Below the pieces are notes generated by a model. It was not told the DNA's origin. It did not search any database and saw only the letters and a program-made list of their open reading frames with translations. The position numbers and the translations under genes were made by a program. From Kushneria konosiri (GTDB lineage Bacteria; Pseudomonadota; Gammaproteobacteria; Pseudomonadales; Halomonadaceae): DNA of 64,000 bases. The stretch's first letter is position 1; every line of letters starts with the position of its first letter. Location of the stretch: positions 930,001-994,000 of the forward strand of contig NZ_CP021323.1 in NCBI RefSeq assembly GCF_002155145.1. Reading direction: 5' to 3'. Positions 36,296-47,884 of this stretch are shown here, one piece after another.

Positions 36296-36949
36296 ATGTC
36301 ACTACTTAAAGAGAGCGAGCAGCGCGAGGTCGGCGAGGCCATTGCCCGCGTCGAGCGCGACACCGATGCCGAGATCGTCACGGTTCTGGCGCCCCGGGCG
36401 GACGACTACGCCTACATTCCACTGCTGTGGGCAGGGCTTGTGGCCCTGATCGTGCCCGGGGCACTGGCCCTGCTGGCCGGCTGGTTCGGGCTCGATGTGT
36501 TCTGGACCGGCCCCTGGATCGTACTGCTGGTGCAGTGGGCCCTGTTCGCGGTGCTGGCGATCGTATTTCGTCTGCCCGGCATCATCACGCACCTGATTCC
36601 TCGACATGTGCGGTTCTGGCGCGCGGCCAATCTTGCCCGGCGTCAGTTTCTCGAGCAGAACCTGCACCGCACCGAAGCCGGCACCGGCGTGCTGATCTTC
36701 GTCTCGGAAGCCGAGCGCTATGTCGAAATTCTGGTCGATCACGGCATCTCTTGCCGGCTGGATAACGCCGTGTGGGCCGAGATCGTGGCGGACTTCACCC
36801 AAAAGGTGCGCGCAGGCCATACGCAAAAGGGGTTTATCGACTGCGTCGAAGCCTGTGGAAGCCTTTTGAAGACGCATGTGCCTGCCACCCACGAGCGCGA
36901 TGAGCTGCCCAACCGTCTGATCGTGCTGGATCAGAGCGATATCAGCTGA
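36296..36949 (+). CDS. TPM-domain membrane protein, second paralogue
   Basis: A 217-residue TPM protein with a different architecture: no signal peptide, an N-terminal part (REVGEAIARVERDTDAEIVTVLAPR), two TM helices inserted at about 41-64 and 74-94, then the rest of the TPM domain (GTGVLIFVSEAERYVEILVDHGISCRLDNAVWAEIVADF). The domain is therefore split by a membrane hairpin. It is the third gene after lemA and yields a LemA-TPM-TPM operon closed by a terminator. Confidence 0.9.
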   Translation: MSLLKESEQREVGEAIARVERDTDAEIVTVLAPRADDYAYIPLLWAGLVALIVPGALALLAGWFGLDVFWTGPWIVLLVQWALFAVLAIVFRLPGIITHLIPRHVRFWRAANLARRQFLEQNLHRTEAGTGVLIFVSEAERYVEILVDHGISCRLDNAVWAEIVADFTQKVRAGHTQKGFIDCVEACGSLLKTHVPATHERDELPNRLIVLDQSDIS

Positions 36950-36990
36950 TCGCTCTATCGCCCGGGCGGTTTGCCCGGCGCACGATCATC

Positions 36991-37018
36991 AAAAGCCATC
37001 CTTCGGGGTGGCTTTTTT
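36991..37018 (+). terminator. Terminator after the LemA-TPM operon
   Basis: GCCATCC and GGGTGGC form a stem with a stable TTCG loop and one G-T wobble, followed by six Ts. Confidence 0.88.
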
Positions 37019-37140
37019 GCGTGGTGACACCTCTTGAGCGTCAGAAACAGCGAACAGACCAGGTTCAAACTGAAGGCCACTTCATCACCGTCCCCCGTCG
37101 GGTTGTCGGCCCTGATGACGACAGATAACATTCCTTCACG

Positions 37141-37159
37141 AATAAGAAATATTCTCAAA
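37141..37159. promoter_or_regulatory. Fur-like box upstream of the TonB receptor
   Basis: AATAAGAAATATTCTCAAA matches 14 of 19 positions of the palindrome AATGAGAATnATTCTCATT common for Fur, about 35 nt before the receptor start codon in an AT-rich promoter region. Confidence 0.5.
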
Positions 37160-37192
37160 TATATCTGATAACAACCAGACCCGGGAACCTTC

Positions 37193-39403
37193 ATGTCTTA
37201 CCAGGGATATGTCATCACGCCGCTGGCCATGGCGATATCGGCCGGCCTGCTGCTGACGCCGTCAACTGCTGCCGCCGAGGCATCTTCATTCTCCGCCACG
37301 ACAACCACCACGACCAGCGTTGCGTCAACGTCGCAGTCGCCGGCCTCGGAGACCATGGTGGTGGTAGGCTCACGCACCCCGGCGTCTCCCGACCAGATCC
37401 CGGGCGCCGTCTGGCTCGTGGATCAAGAGCAGATCAAAAGTCGGGCTCAGGCCGGTGAGGATCTCAAGACGATGCTGGGCAAGCTGGTGCCGGGGCTCGA
37501 TTTCGCTCCTGAAGGGCGCACCGAATACGGCCAGAACCTGCGCGGGCGCAGCCCTCAGATCCTGATCGACGGTGTTTCGATGACCAGTTCGCGAGGGCTG
37601 TCGCGCCAGTTCGATTCGATCGACCCGTTCAATGTCGAGCGCATCGAGGTGCTCTCGGGGGCCAACAGCCTTTACGGCGGCAATGCCACCGGCGGCACCA
37701 TCAACATCGTCACCAAAACGCCCGAGGCGGGCGGGCCGCATTTTGAAACGCAGGTGGGCGTCACTTCCGGATTTGATAACCATCGCGACCTTGATCGCCG
37801 CATGGCGCAGTCGGTCTCGGGCGGCAGCGAGCGCGTGCGCGGTCGGCTGAGCGTGGCCTATGAGGAGAACGGGCGCTTTTATGACGGTGACAACCAGGAG
37901 ATCTTCCCGGATCTGGCCCAGACCGATCTACAGGACAACCGCGCGGTCGATATCATGGGCAGGGTGGATATCGACCTGACCGAGGATCAGAGCCTGTCAC
38001 TGCTGGCCCAGCACTACGACTCGGGGTTTGAAGGCGATCGCGGCGTGCGCTTTCCCGAGCTTGCCGCAGGCAGCCTGGACAATGCCGATCTCCGCGGCAA
38101 CTACGAGTCGGACCGCGACCCGCGCACGCAGCGAAAGCTCTACAACGCCAACTATCATCACGCCGATCTGCTTGGACAGGATTTCTATTTTCAGGCCTAT
38201 TACCGCGAAGAAGACAGCAGCTTCTCGCCCTTTCCCTATTACGTGGACGATCGTACAGCCATCGAGTTTCGTGCCTCCGAGCAGCGTACCGACCTGGGCG
38301 GCGCCAAGGCCCTGTTTGTGGCGGCGCTGCGCGATGATCTCGATCTGACCTATGGGGTGGATTACTACCACGAGCGCTTCAATTCCGATCAGGCCTTCTT
38401 TGATCGCGATGTCTCCGATGCCACCGGAGGTCTGAGACTGGCCACCGACCGGACCGGACCGCGCTACCCCGGCTATTCGATCGATGGCCTGGCCGGCTAC
38501 GCCCAGCTGGAGTGGCAGGCCACCGAACATCTCAAGGTCCAGGGGGGCGTGCGTCAGGAGCATGCCGACGTGGAGGTCGATGCCTTCGACAATGGTACCC
38601 CCGGTGGCAACTCGGGCGGGCGCAACAGCTACAGCAATACGCTCTATAACCTGGGCGTGGTGCAGGAGTACGACAGCGGTCACCGGTTCTGGTCGAGCTA
38701 CAGCCAGGGCTTCGAGCTGCCCAACGTGGGCGCGGTGTATAACAACGCGCAGTTTGATATCGGGGACAACGCCGTTGAAGGCATCCAGACCGATCAGGTC
38801 GAGCTGGGCTGGGGCTATCGCAGTCGACACTGGAACTCCCAGGTCGCGCTGTATTACGCCTGGTCGGATCGGGCGCTGGAAAATGACCGCCAGCTGGGCA
38901 CCAGCATCATCGATGAAAAACGCCGCGACTACGGCATCGAGGCGGCGACTTCCCGTTTTCTGGGCGATCACTGGGAGCTGGGAGGCACGGCGCACCTGAC
39001 CCGATCCGAACAGCTCGGCGAGGACGGCGACTGGCACAGGCGCGATGCGCGCTACGCCTCGCTGTCAAGCGCCACCGCCTTTGTCGAGTGGGCCGACAGC
39101 GACCGCTCCGTGCGCCTGCAGGGCAATCACGCCTTTGACCTGTCCGACGATGCCTCAGAGCTTGGCGCCTCAAGCGATAACGACATCGACGGCTTCACGA
39201 CGTTTGATCTGATGGCCCGACAGCGTACCGACGGTTACGGCACCTTCACGGCCGGTATCGATAACCTGCTGGACAAGCGTTACGCCACCGTCTGGGGGCA
39301 GCGCGCAGCGATCTTCTATTCACCGACCTATGGCCCCGAGGAGCTTTACGAGTTTCAGGGCCGCGGCCGCACCTTCTCGCTGGGCTGGAACATGGACTGG
39401 TAG
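37193..39403 (+). CDS. TonB-dependent ferric-siderophore receptor (IutA-like)
   Basis: A 736-residue outer-membrane receptor. The signal peptide ends near AAAEA at about 30; a TonB box-like ETMVVVGSRTPAS follows at about 53-65. The plug domain has RTEYGQNLRGRSPQILIDGVS and ERIEVLSGANSLYGGNATGGTINIVTK, and the rest is a 22-strand barrel ending in aromatic WNMDW. The plug sequence resembles IutA/RhtA receptors for hydroxamate-citrate siderophores (aerobactin, rhizobactin), so that type of ligand is likely. No siderophore biosynthesis or ABC uptake genes are adjacent. A Fur-like site lies upstream. Confidence 0.9.
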   Translation: MSYQGYVITPLAMAISAGLLLTPSTAAAEASSFSATTTTTTSVASTSQSPASETMVVVGSRTPASPDQIPGAVWLVDQEQIKSRAQAGEDLKTMLGKLVPGLDFAPEGRTEYGQNLRGRSPQILIDGVSMTSSRGLSRQFDSIDPFNVERIEVLSGANSLYGGNATGGTINIVTKTPEAGGPHFETQVGVTSGFDNHRDLDRRMAQSVSGGSERVRGRLSVAYEENGRFYDGDNQEIFPDLAQTDLQDNRAVDIMGRVDIDLTEDQSLSLLAQHYDSGFEGDRGVRFPELAAGSLDNADLRGNYESDRDPRTQRKLYNANYHHADLLGQDFYFQAYYREEDSSFSPFPYYVDDRTAIEFRASEQRTDLGGAKALFVAALRDDLDLTYGVDYYHERFNSDQAFFDRDVSDATGGLRLATDRTGPRYPGYSIDGLAGYAQLEWQATEHLKVQGGVRQEHADVEVDAFDNGTPGGNSGGRNSYSNTLYNLGVVQEYDSGHRFWSSYSQGFELPNVGAVYNNAQFDIGDNAVEGIQTDQVELGWGYRSRHWNSQVALYYAWSDRALENDRQLGTSIIDEKRRDYGIEAATSRFLGDHWELGGTAHLTRSEQLGEDGDWHRRDARYASLSSATAFVEWADSDRSVRLQGNHAFDLSDDASELGASSDNDIDGFTTFDLMARQRTDGYGTFTAGIDNLLDKRYATVWGQRAAIFYSPTYGPEELYEFQGRGRTFSLGWNMDW

Positions 39404-39426
39404 CGCACCCTTCCTACCGTGGCGGC

Positions 39427-40050
39427 TCACACCGAGCCGCCACCGCTCCATAGACCCATCCCCTTGTAGATCAGATAACCCGCTACGGCGACGATCAGCA
39501 GCACCATCATGGTCCGCTCGTGGCGCTTCCAGAGCTTGAGTGCCTTGTCACCGAAAAAGTGCACCAAAAGCGCCAGACCGAAATAGCGCGCACCGCGGGC
39601 CAGCATCGCAGCAAGCATGAACAACATGAAGGAGTAGCCGGTGCTGCCGGCCACCAGCATGGCAATCTGAAACGGAATGGGGATCACACCGATCGACAGC
39701 ACGGCCAGAAAACCATTGTCTCTGAAGCGCTGATCAAACGCGCTGAATGCCTGCTGCCCGCCGAACAGGGCGATCAGTTGATCACCGAAATGACCCATCG
39801 CCCAGATGCCGAGCCCGTAGCCGATCGCGGCCGCCAGCAGATTGCCTGCCAGCGCCACCGTGGCCAGCCACCAGCGCTTTTGTGGGCGCAGCACCATCCA
39901 GGGAATCAGAATCGTCTCGATGGGAACGGGGACGATCAGGGTTTCCAGTATCGACGCCACGAACAAGAGCCAGACCGCGCGCCGATGATCCATCAGTTCG
40001 ACCAGTCGGTCACCGAGACGCTGCCTCTTTTGGTGCCAGTACCCTGCCAT
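39427..40050 (-). CDS. VTT-domain membrane protein (YqaA/DedA family)
   Basis: A 207-residue inner-membrane protein with about five hydrophobic segments. SNARE-assoc/VTT features are ILETLIVPVPIETILIPWMVL near the start, GNLLAAAIGYGLGIWAMGHFG, and the GVIPIPFQIAMLVAGSTGYSFMLFMLAAMLARGARYF block. DedA-family proteins help recycle undecaprenyl phosphate and keep envelope stress tolerance. GAGG precedes the ATG at 40050; the frame extends upstream into the icd promoter region without family similarity. Confidence 0.88.
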   Translation of the reverse strand: MAGYWHQKRQRLGDRLVELMDHRRAVWLLFVASILETLIVPVPIETILIPWMVLRPQKRWWLATVALAGNLLAAAIGYGLGIWAMGHFGDQLIALFGGQQAFSAFDQRFRDNGFLAVLSIGVIPIPFQIAMLVAGSTGYSFMLFMLAAMLARGARYFGLALLVHFFGDKALKLWKRHERTMMVLLIVAVAGYLIYKGMGLWSGGGSV

Positions 40051-42766
<2,716 letters not shown>

Positions 42767-42804
42767 TGCGTTAATGCATGACTGTCAGCAATGACAGGCC
42801 CTAT

Positions 42805-42836
42805 AAAAACCGGCGCCTCAGGGCGCCGGTTTTTTC
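42805..42836 (+). terminator. Terminator after icd
   Basis: ACCGGCGCC/GGCGCCGGT arms with a TCAG loop followed by six Ts; A residues on the left may let it act in both directions. Confidence 0.93.
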
Positions 42837-42854
42837 ATGTAGGTTGGAAAGGGC

Positions 42855-43400
42855 CTAGCGGCTCAGATCCACCCTGACCGAGCCGCCGTTTTTCACCCGC
42901 ACCTGTTTGAGAATGAATGGGCTGCGGCCCTGACCGCCCGGCAGCGCCACGGTGCCGGCCACATAGAAGGTCCCGGCCGGAATGCCGGTCGCCGTAAAAT
43001 AGCCGTTGGCATCGGTGGTGGTCACATGGGTATAGGCCTGCGCGCGCGGGTCGGCCGGCTCGACGCGCTGACCCGCCAGCGCCCGGTCGGCAGCTTCGGC
43101 AGAGTACTCGGTAGCCGGCGCAATCGAGACCTTCTCCCGATTGCCGTAAACGGTCTGTCCTGACGTCAGCTTGTAGGCCAGTCGGCCCTTGATGGTCGCC
43201 GTACCGGTTTTGGGAAGGGCCGCATAGGTCTCCGCCGGGAAGGGCACCTGCCTGGGCACGGTCGCCTCGACCGGCCCCTGGCTTGAAAGCCCCGGAATAT
43301 GCTCGGCGCCTGGAATGTTCTGCGCCATGCGCTGCACGCTTTCACAACCGGCCAGCCCCATCATCAATACGGCACCTGCCCATACCTGCCACTGACGCAT
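42855..43400 (-). CDS. Outer-membrane or periplasmic lipoprotein, carboxypeptidase-regulatory-like fold
   Basis: A 181-residue protein with a lipoprotein signal (MGLAGC, lipid-bearing Cys at residue 19). The mature part contains two strand-rich segments; TTTDANGYFTATGIPAGTFYVAGTV at about 126-150 has the DxNGxF/xIPxGxY pattern of carboxypeptidase-regulatory-like/CNA-B-type domains, which are structural beta-sandwich modules. Function is unknown. The DUF1003 gene precedes it on the same strand with 18 nt between, so they may be co-transcribed. Confidence 0.8.
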   Translation of the reverse strand: MRQWQVWAGAVLMMGLAGCESVQRMAQNIPGAEHIPGLSSQGPVEATVPRQVPFPAETYAALPKTGTATIKGRLAYKLTSGQTVYGNREKVSIAPATEYSAEAADRALAGQRVEPADPRAQAYTHVTTTDANGYFTATGIPAGTFYVAGTVALPGGQGRSPFILKQVRVKNGGSVRVDLSR

Positions 43401-43418
43401 CCCGATACTCTCCTGGCA

Positions 43419-44177
43419 TTATTCGATGTTTGATCGGCCCAGCTTATCGCACCCTTCCGCGGCGTCCACGCCTTTTGATTCACCGCCCTGTCCAGACCTT
43501 CCCTGCTGATGCTCACGGGCCTCGGCCAGCTGGATCAATGCGTGGTCCAGCTTGTCGTGGAGCTGGCGAATTTCCAGCTCGGCCATCAGATTGATGCGGT
43601 AGTCACTCTCTGCTCGAGCCCGATCCTTCTCCTCCTGACGGCGCTGGCTCATCATGATGACCGGCGCCTGCAGGGCCGCCAGCGATGAGAGCACCAGATT
43701 GAGTAGGATGAAGGGATAGGGATCAAAGGGGCGCGCCAGCAGACCGATCGTGTTGAACGCCATCCAGCCGATCAGAAGCACCGAAAAGCTCAGAATGAAC
43801 CCCCAGCTGCCGCCGAGACTCGCCAGCCGATCCGCCGCGCGATCCCCGAATCCGGCACGCTCGGGCATGACCTCTTCCGGTGGACGCGATACGGGCTCGT
43901 CGCGCTCGATGGCGGCTACGAGCGCCTGATCCAGCGGTTTATCCCCGTGGTGGCGATGCAGCCAGGCGCGCAGATGATGACGCCGGACCCGGGCCAGATC
44001 CGCATGGCAGATATAACAGCCGGGCTGCCAGCCGGGAGCCAATGCCTCGATCTCGGCGTGCAGTGCCGATCGAACGGCGCGCTGAGGGGTCAGCTCGACC
44101 TCTGGCGGGCGTCGGCCACAGAGATGACAGGCGGGCGCGGCGTGATCGCGTTCTGATGAGGGCCGGGAAAGAATCAT
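43419..44177 (-). CDS. DUF1003 membrane protein with N-terminal Cys pairs
   Basis: A 252-residue protein. The N-terminal part has two Cys pairs, CHLCG (17-21) and CYICH (55-59), which could form a zinc-binding module. The DUF1003 core follows: ADRLASLGGSWGFILSFSVLLIGWMAFN, FDPYPFILLNLVLSSLAALQAPVIMMSQRRQEEKDR, with two TM helices, then an acidic coiled C-terminus. DUF1003 proteins are inner-membrane proteins of unknown function. Confidence 0.88.
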   Translation of the reverse strand: MILSRPSSERDHAAPACHLCGRRPPEVELTPQRAVRSALHAEIEALAPGWQPGCYICHADLARVRRHHLRAWLHRHHGDKPLDQALVAAIERDEPVSRPPEEVMPERAGFGDRAADRLASLGGSWGFILSFSVLLIGWMAFNTIGLLARPFDPYPFILLNLVLSSLAALQAPVIMMSQRRQEEKDRARAESDYRINLMAELEIRQLHDKLDHALIQLAEAREHQQGRSGQGGESKGVDAAEGCDKLGRSNIE

Positions 44178-44422
44178 GGCAAGTCCTGCACCTGTCCGGT
44201 AGCAAAAGCCTCAATATCGCCTGTCCCCATTCGAGGCGCAATCAGGGGCTGAGCCACGCCCTTGATATTCGGCACACGGATCAGGGATTGCCGCCCCTCA
44301 TGATCATTCGTTGTTAGACTGTCAGAACCACTTGAAGGTTGAGAGACCACTGACCGGCGAGCGTCGTTCGGGCATTGATACGCCCTGGCGCTCGTCCTTG
44401 CCCGACATTGACAGGAGCCTGC

Positions 44423-45325
44423 GTGCCGCTTCGCGATTTCTATCTGGTGCTGGCCGTCATTTTGATCTGGGCGTTCAACAACATCATGATCAAGCTCGGC
44501 CTTGGTGAGATGCCGCCGCTTTTGATGACCACCCTGCGTTTTGCCCTGGTGGCAGTGCTGATCGTACCCTTTACCCGCATCACGCGCGTGCAGCTGCCGC
44601 TGGTGCTCAAGCTCGCCGCCAGCTTCGGCCTGATGCATTTCGGTTTTTTGTTCATCGGGCTCAATTACGCCGAAGCCGGTACCGGGGCACTGCTGGTCCA
44701 GCTGGGCACACCCTTTGCGACCATTCTGGCCGCCATCTTTTTGAAGGAGCGTCTGCGGCTGAAGCCGGTCATCGGCATGCTGGTCTCCTTTTCAGGTGTG
44801 GTGGTGCTGGCCGGCGGCCCCACCCTGCCCGGCCCGCTGGCGCTGACACTTCTGCTGTTGAGTGCGCTGGGCTGGGCGATTACCAATCTGCTGGTCAAGA
44901 CCGGCCCGGAGATTGAGCCGCTGACCATGGCCGGCTGGCTGTCGATGTTTGCCATCCCGCTGGTCGGCATGGGCTCGCTGCTGTTTGAACAGCATCAGTG
45001 GATGGCGATGACCGAGGCGGGCTGGCGGGGCTGGGGCGCGGTGGTCTACAGCGCCGTGATGTCCTCGATTCTCGCCTACGGCCTTTGGAACACCCTGCTG
45101 CGGCGACACTCGGTGTCACGTCTCATCCCGTTGTCGCTTCTCACTCCGCTGGTGGTGGTTCTGCTGGGCATCCTGATGCTGGGTGAGAGCCTGGCGGTCA
45201 GCAAGCTGATCGGGGGCGCCCTGGTGGTGGGAGGGATCGCCATCATCAATGTCAAGCGGCCCAGAAAAGCGCCTCATGAGGCTGTCCTCGATGATGATGC
45301 CCCGCTGCCTTCATCGAAGAAGTGA
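44423..45325 (+). CDS. EamA-family (DMT) transporter
   Basis: A 300-residue protein with ten predicted TM helices in two EamA repeats (first: AVILIWAFNNIMIKLGLGEMPPLLMTTLRFALVAVLIVP; second: SALGWAITNLLVK). The GTG at 44423 has AGGAG at good spacing and gives the usual short N-terminus; an upstream extension is unlikely. Substrates of this family are amino acids, metabolites or drugs and cannot be specified here. Its 3' end overlaps the convergent LacI-type gene by 15 nt. Confidence 0.9.
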   Translation: MPLRDFYLVLAVILIWAFNNIMIKLGLGEMPPLLMTTLRFALVAVLIVPFTRITRVQLPLVLKLAASFGLMHFGFLFIGLNYAEAGTGALLVQLGTPFATILAAIFLKERLRLKPVIGMLVSFSGVVVLAGGPTLPGPLALTLLLLSALGWAITNLLVKTGPEIEPLTMAGWLSMFAIPLVGMGSLLFEQHQWMAMTEAGWRGWGAVVYSAVMSSILAYGLWNTLLRRHSVSRLIPLSLLTPLVVVLLGILMLGESLAVSKLIGGALVVGGIAIINVKRPRKAPHEAVLDDDAPLPSSKK

Positions 45326-46324
45326 TCGATCCCTCACCGGCCCGACCGTGCCGCGCTCGATCAGCGTCGGTGTGAAAGGCGTCGAGGGCGGCAGCGAGGC
45401 GCCCGCCACCAGTCTGATCAGCCGCTCGGCGGCCTCCTGTGCCATCTCCTCGAGCGGCGCGTGGATGGTCGTAAGGCCTGGCACGACATGTCGGGCGCAG
45501 GCTTCATTGTCATAACCCACCAGCGACATGTCGCGGGGAACCGAATAGCCCTGTGCCCGCAGCACTGACATGGCCCCCAGTGCCATGTCGTCGTTGCCGG
45601 CCACTACGGCGGTCACGGGCACTTCCCGGGTCAGTAGATCGATCATGCCCTTCTCCCCGCTGCGTTCGGTGAAATCGCCCTCGATCAGGGCCTGCTCATC
45701 GATCGCGATGCCCTGCTCACTCAGGGCTCGTCGATAACCCGCCAGTCGTCCCGCGGCGTCCTGCTGGTGCAAGGGTCCGGTCAGACAGGCGATGTGTCGA
45801 TGCCCCTGATCGACCAGGTGCCGCGTGGCCAGATAGCCTCCGTACTCGTTGTCCAGATCGATGCAGTGCGCCTCGATTTCCAGCACCCGACGATTGAACA
45901 CCACCAGCGGCGTTGTCGTGGCAAGCGTTGCCAGTGCCGCATCGGACAGCGCATTGGCATGCACGATCAGCCCGTCACAACGCCGTCCGCGCAGGAAATC
46001 GACGGCGTCGCGCTCGCGTTCAACCTCCCCCCCGCCGCTGGCGACCAGCAGAGAGACATTGGCACGGCGCAGCGTCGCCTCCAGCGTCATCATGACCCGT
46101 CCCATGAAGGGGCCGGCCAGATGCGAGATGACAAGCCCCACTCCGCCCAGCCGATTGGACGCCAGCGAGCGTGCAAAGGCATTGGGGGCATACCCCATCG
46201 CCTCGATGGCGGCTTCGACACGGGCACGGGTCTCGGCATTGACCGGCACCTCGCCCTTCATGACGCGGGAGACCGTGGCAGGAGACACACCGGCAGAAGC
46301 GGCAACCTCGCGAATGGTCGGCAT
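45311..46324 (-). CDS. LacI-family transcriptional regulator of the beta-glucoside unit
   Basis: A 337-residue repressor with an N-terminal HTH (TIREVAASAGVSPATVSRVMKG), a hinge helix (NAFARSLASNRLGGVGLVI) and a sugar-binding domain with the DNEYGGYLATRHLVDQGH motif. It is divergent from a GPH symporter and GH3 gene, and a perfect palindrome of LacI type lies between them. It most likely represses that operon and is released by a beta-glucoside or its product. Confidence 0.94.
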   Translation of the reverse strand: MPTIREVAASAGVSPATVSRVMKGEVPVNAETRARVEAAIEAMGYAPNAFARSLASNRLGGVGLVISHLAGPFMGRVMMTLEATLRRANVSLLVASGGGEVERERDAVDFLRGRRCDGLIVHANALSDAALATLATTTPLVVFNRRVLEIEAHCIDLDNEYGGYLATRHLVDQGHRHIACLTGPLHQQDAAGRLAGYRRALSEQGIAIDEQALIEGDFTERSGEKGMIDLLTREVPVTAVVAGNDDMALGAMSVLRAQGYSVPRDMSLVGYDNEACARHVVPGLTTIHAPLEEMAQEAAERLIRLVAGASLPPSTPFTPTLIERGTVGPVRDRSLLR

Positions 46325-46473
46325 AATGTTGTCCTCTGGATGATTCGGCTACTTGACCAGATGCCACGCGTCACGGCAAGCGCCCTGCTGCCATACCCGC
46401 GCTGCCCTTTCCGTTGACGATCCTGAGGCATTCCCTGCCAAGGTCGCATGGTGCAATGATCATTGAGACGTCA

Positions 46474-46493
46474 CCATGAAACCGGTTTCATGG
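46474..46493. promoter_or_regulatory. LacI-family operator
   Basis: CCATGAAACCGGTTTCATGG is a perfect 20-bp palindrome with the central CG pair typical of LacI/GalR sites. It lies 27 nt before the symporter start codon, where it could block transcription initiation. Confidence 0.88.
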
Positions 46494-46520
46494 ACGCCCA
46501 TCGACGACAAGGATGTCTCA

Positions 46521-47843
46521 ATGCTGAACGTGCAGGAGAAGCTGAGCTACGGGCTGGGTGATTTTGCCAGCGCCTTCACATGGGCCTCGCTGTCGCTGTA
46601 TCTGATGTACTTCTACACCGACGTCTTTGGCATCAGTCCGGCGCTGGTCGGGACGCTGTTTCTCGTTACCCGACTGTGGGACGCCGTGACGGACCCGGCG
46701 GTAGGCCTGATGGCCGATCGTACCCATACCCGCTTTGGCCGGCTGCGCCCCTACCTGCTTTTTTTCTCGCTGCCGCTCGGCGCCATGCTGGCCCTGACCT
46801 TTACCACACCGGCACTGAGCGAAAGTGGTCGCATCATTTACGCCTTTGTGACCTACATCGCCCTGATGGGACTTTATACGCTGGTCAATATTCCCTATTC
46901 GGCGCTGCCGGTATCGATGACGACCGATAACGACGAGCGTCGTCAGCTGACCAACTACCGCATGCTGCTTTCCTATATCGCCTTCGTGCTGATCAGCTAC
47001 GGCACGCTGCCACTGGTGGGGCTGCTGGGCGACGGTGACGAGCAGCGCGGCTTTGCCCTGACCTATGCCCTTTACGGCGCCATCACCTTTGTTGTGTTCC
47101 TGCTGACCTTCAAGGGCGTGCGCGAGCGCTATGTGGAAGGCGACAGCGCCAGTCATCCACTCAAGAGCTTTGGCCACATTGCCCGCGCCCGGCCGTTCTG
47201 GATCATGTTTGCCACCAGCATCCTGATTTTCACCCTCATGCTGATGCCGGACTCGGCCGCCATCTACTTTTTCAAGTATTACCTAGGTGAGGCGTCTTCC
47301 GTCTCGCTGTTTCTGGCCACGGGCTACGCCAGCATGGTAGCGGGCGTGATCTTCAACCAGCTGGTGATGCGCCGCTTTTGTAAGCGCCGCGTGATGATCG
47401 GCGCCAATCTGGCCTACGGCGTTGCTCTGGCGAGTTTTTTTGTCGCCGCCGACCATGGCCCGGCGTTCTACTTTGCCGCCTTCATGGCCGCCAAGTTCAT
47501 CAACGGCATCATCGCTCCGACCATGTGGGCCATGGTGGGCGATATCGCCGACTACGTGGAATACAAAAGTGGCCGACGCGCGACCGGCACCACCACCAGC
47601 GCCGTCACCTTCAGCCAGAAATTCGGCATGAGTATCGGCGGCCTTTTGACCGGCGTGCTGTTCAGCACCTACGGCTACATCCCCAATACCGAGCAGAGCG
47701 AGACCGTACTGGTGCTGATCAAATCCATGATGAGCGTGCTTCCAGCGGCGGGCGCCCTGGGCGTGGCGGCCCTGATGTTCGTCTATCCGCTGAATGATCA
47801 CCGCATGGCCGATATCCGCACCGCCAAACCCACGGCCGCCTGA
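46521..47843 (+). CDS. GPH-family glycoside:cation symporter
   Basis: A 440-residue transporter with 12 TM helices of the glycoside-pentoside-hexuronide family (MelB type): EKLSYGLGDFASAFTWASLSLYLMYFYTDVFGISP at the start, RLWDAVTDPAVGLMADRTHTRFGRLRPYLLF, and NIPYSALPVSMTTDNDERRQLTNYRM. The ATG at 46521 with AAGGATG upstream is preferred because the upstream in-frame ATG at 46476 lies inside the operator palindrome. It probably imports beta-glucosides for the GH3 enzyme encoded 41 nt downstream. Confidence 0.93.
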   Translation: MLNVQEKLSYGLGDFASAFTWASLSLYLMYFYTDVFGISPALVGTLFLVTRLWDAVTDPAVGLMADRTHTRFGRLRPYLLFFSLPLGAMLALTFTTPALSESGRIIYAFVTYIALMGLYTLVNIPYSALPVSMTTDNDERRQLTNYRMLLSYIAFVLISYGTLPLVGLLGDGDEQRGFALTYALYGAITFVVFLLTFKGVRERYVEGDSASHPLKSFGHIARARPFWIMFATSILIFTLMLMPDSAAIYFFKYYLGEASSVSLFLATGYASMVAGVIFNQLVMRRFCKRRVMIGANLAYGVALASFFVAADHGPAFYFAAFMAAKFINGIIAPTMWAMVGDIADYVEYKSGRRATGTTTSAVTFSQKFGMSIGGLLTGVLFSTYGYIPNTEQSETVLVLIKSMMSVLPAAGALGVAALMFVYPLNDHRMADIRTAKPTAA

Positions 47844-47884
47844 GTCATTCCCCTCTCCATTCAAGCGACAAGGACACCCGGCAC

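Noticed and set aside
37997-39037. A 346-codon minus-strand frame within the TonB receptor
   Set aside because: Antisense shadow.
39420-39442. Hairpin GGCGGCTC/GAGCCGCC as terminator between the TonB receptor and YqaA genes
   Set aside because: It lies partly inside the YqaA coding end and has no T tract on either side.
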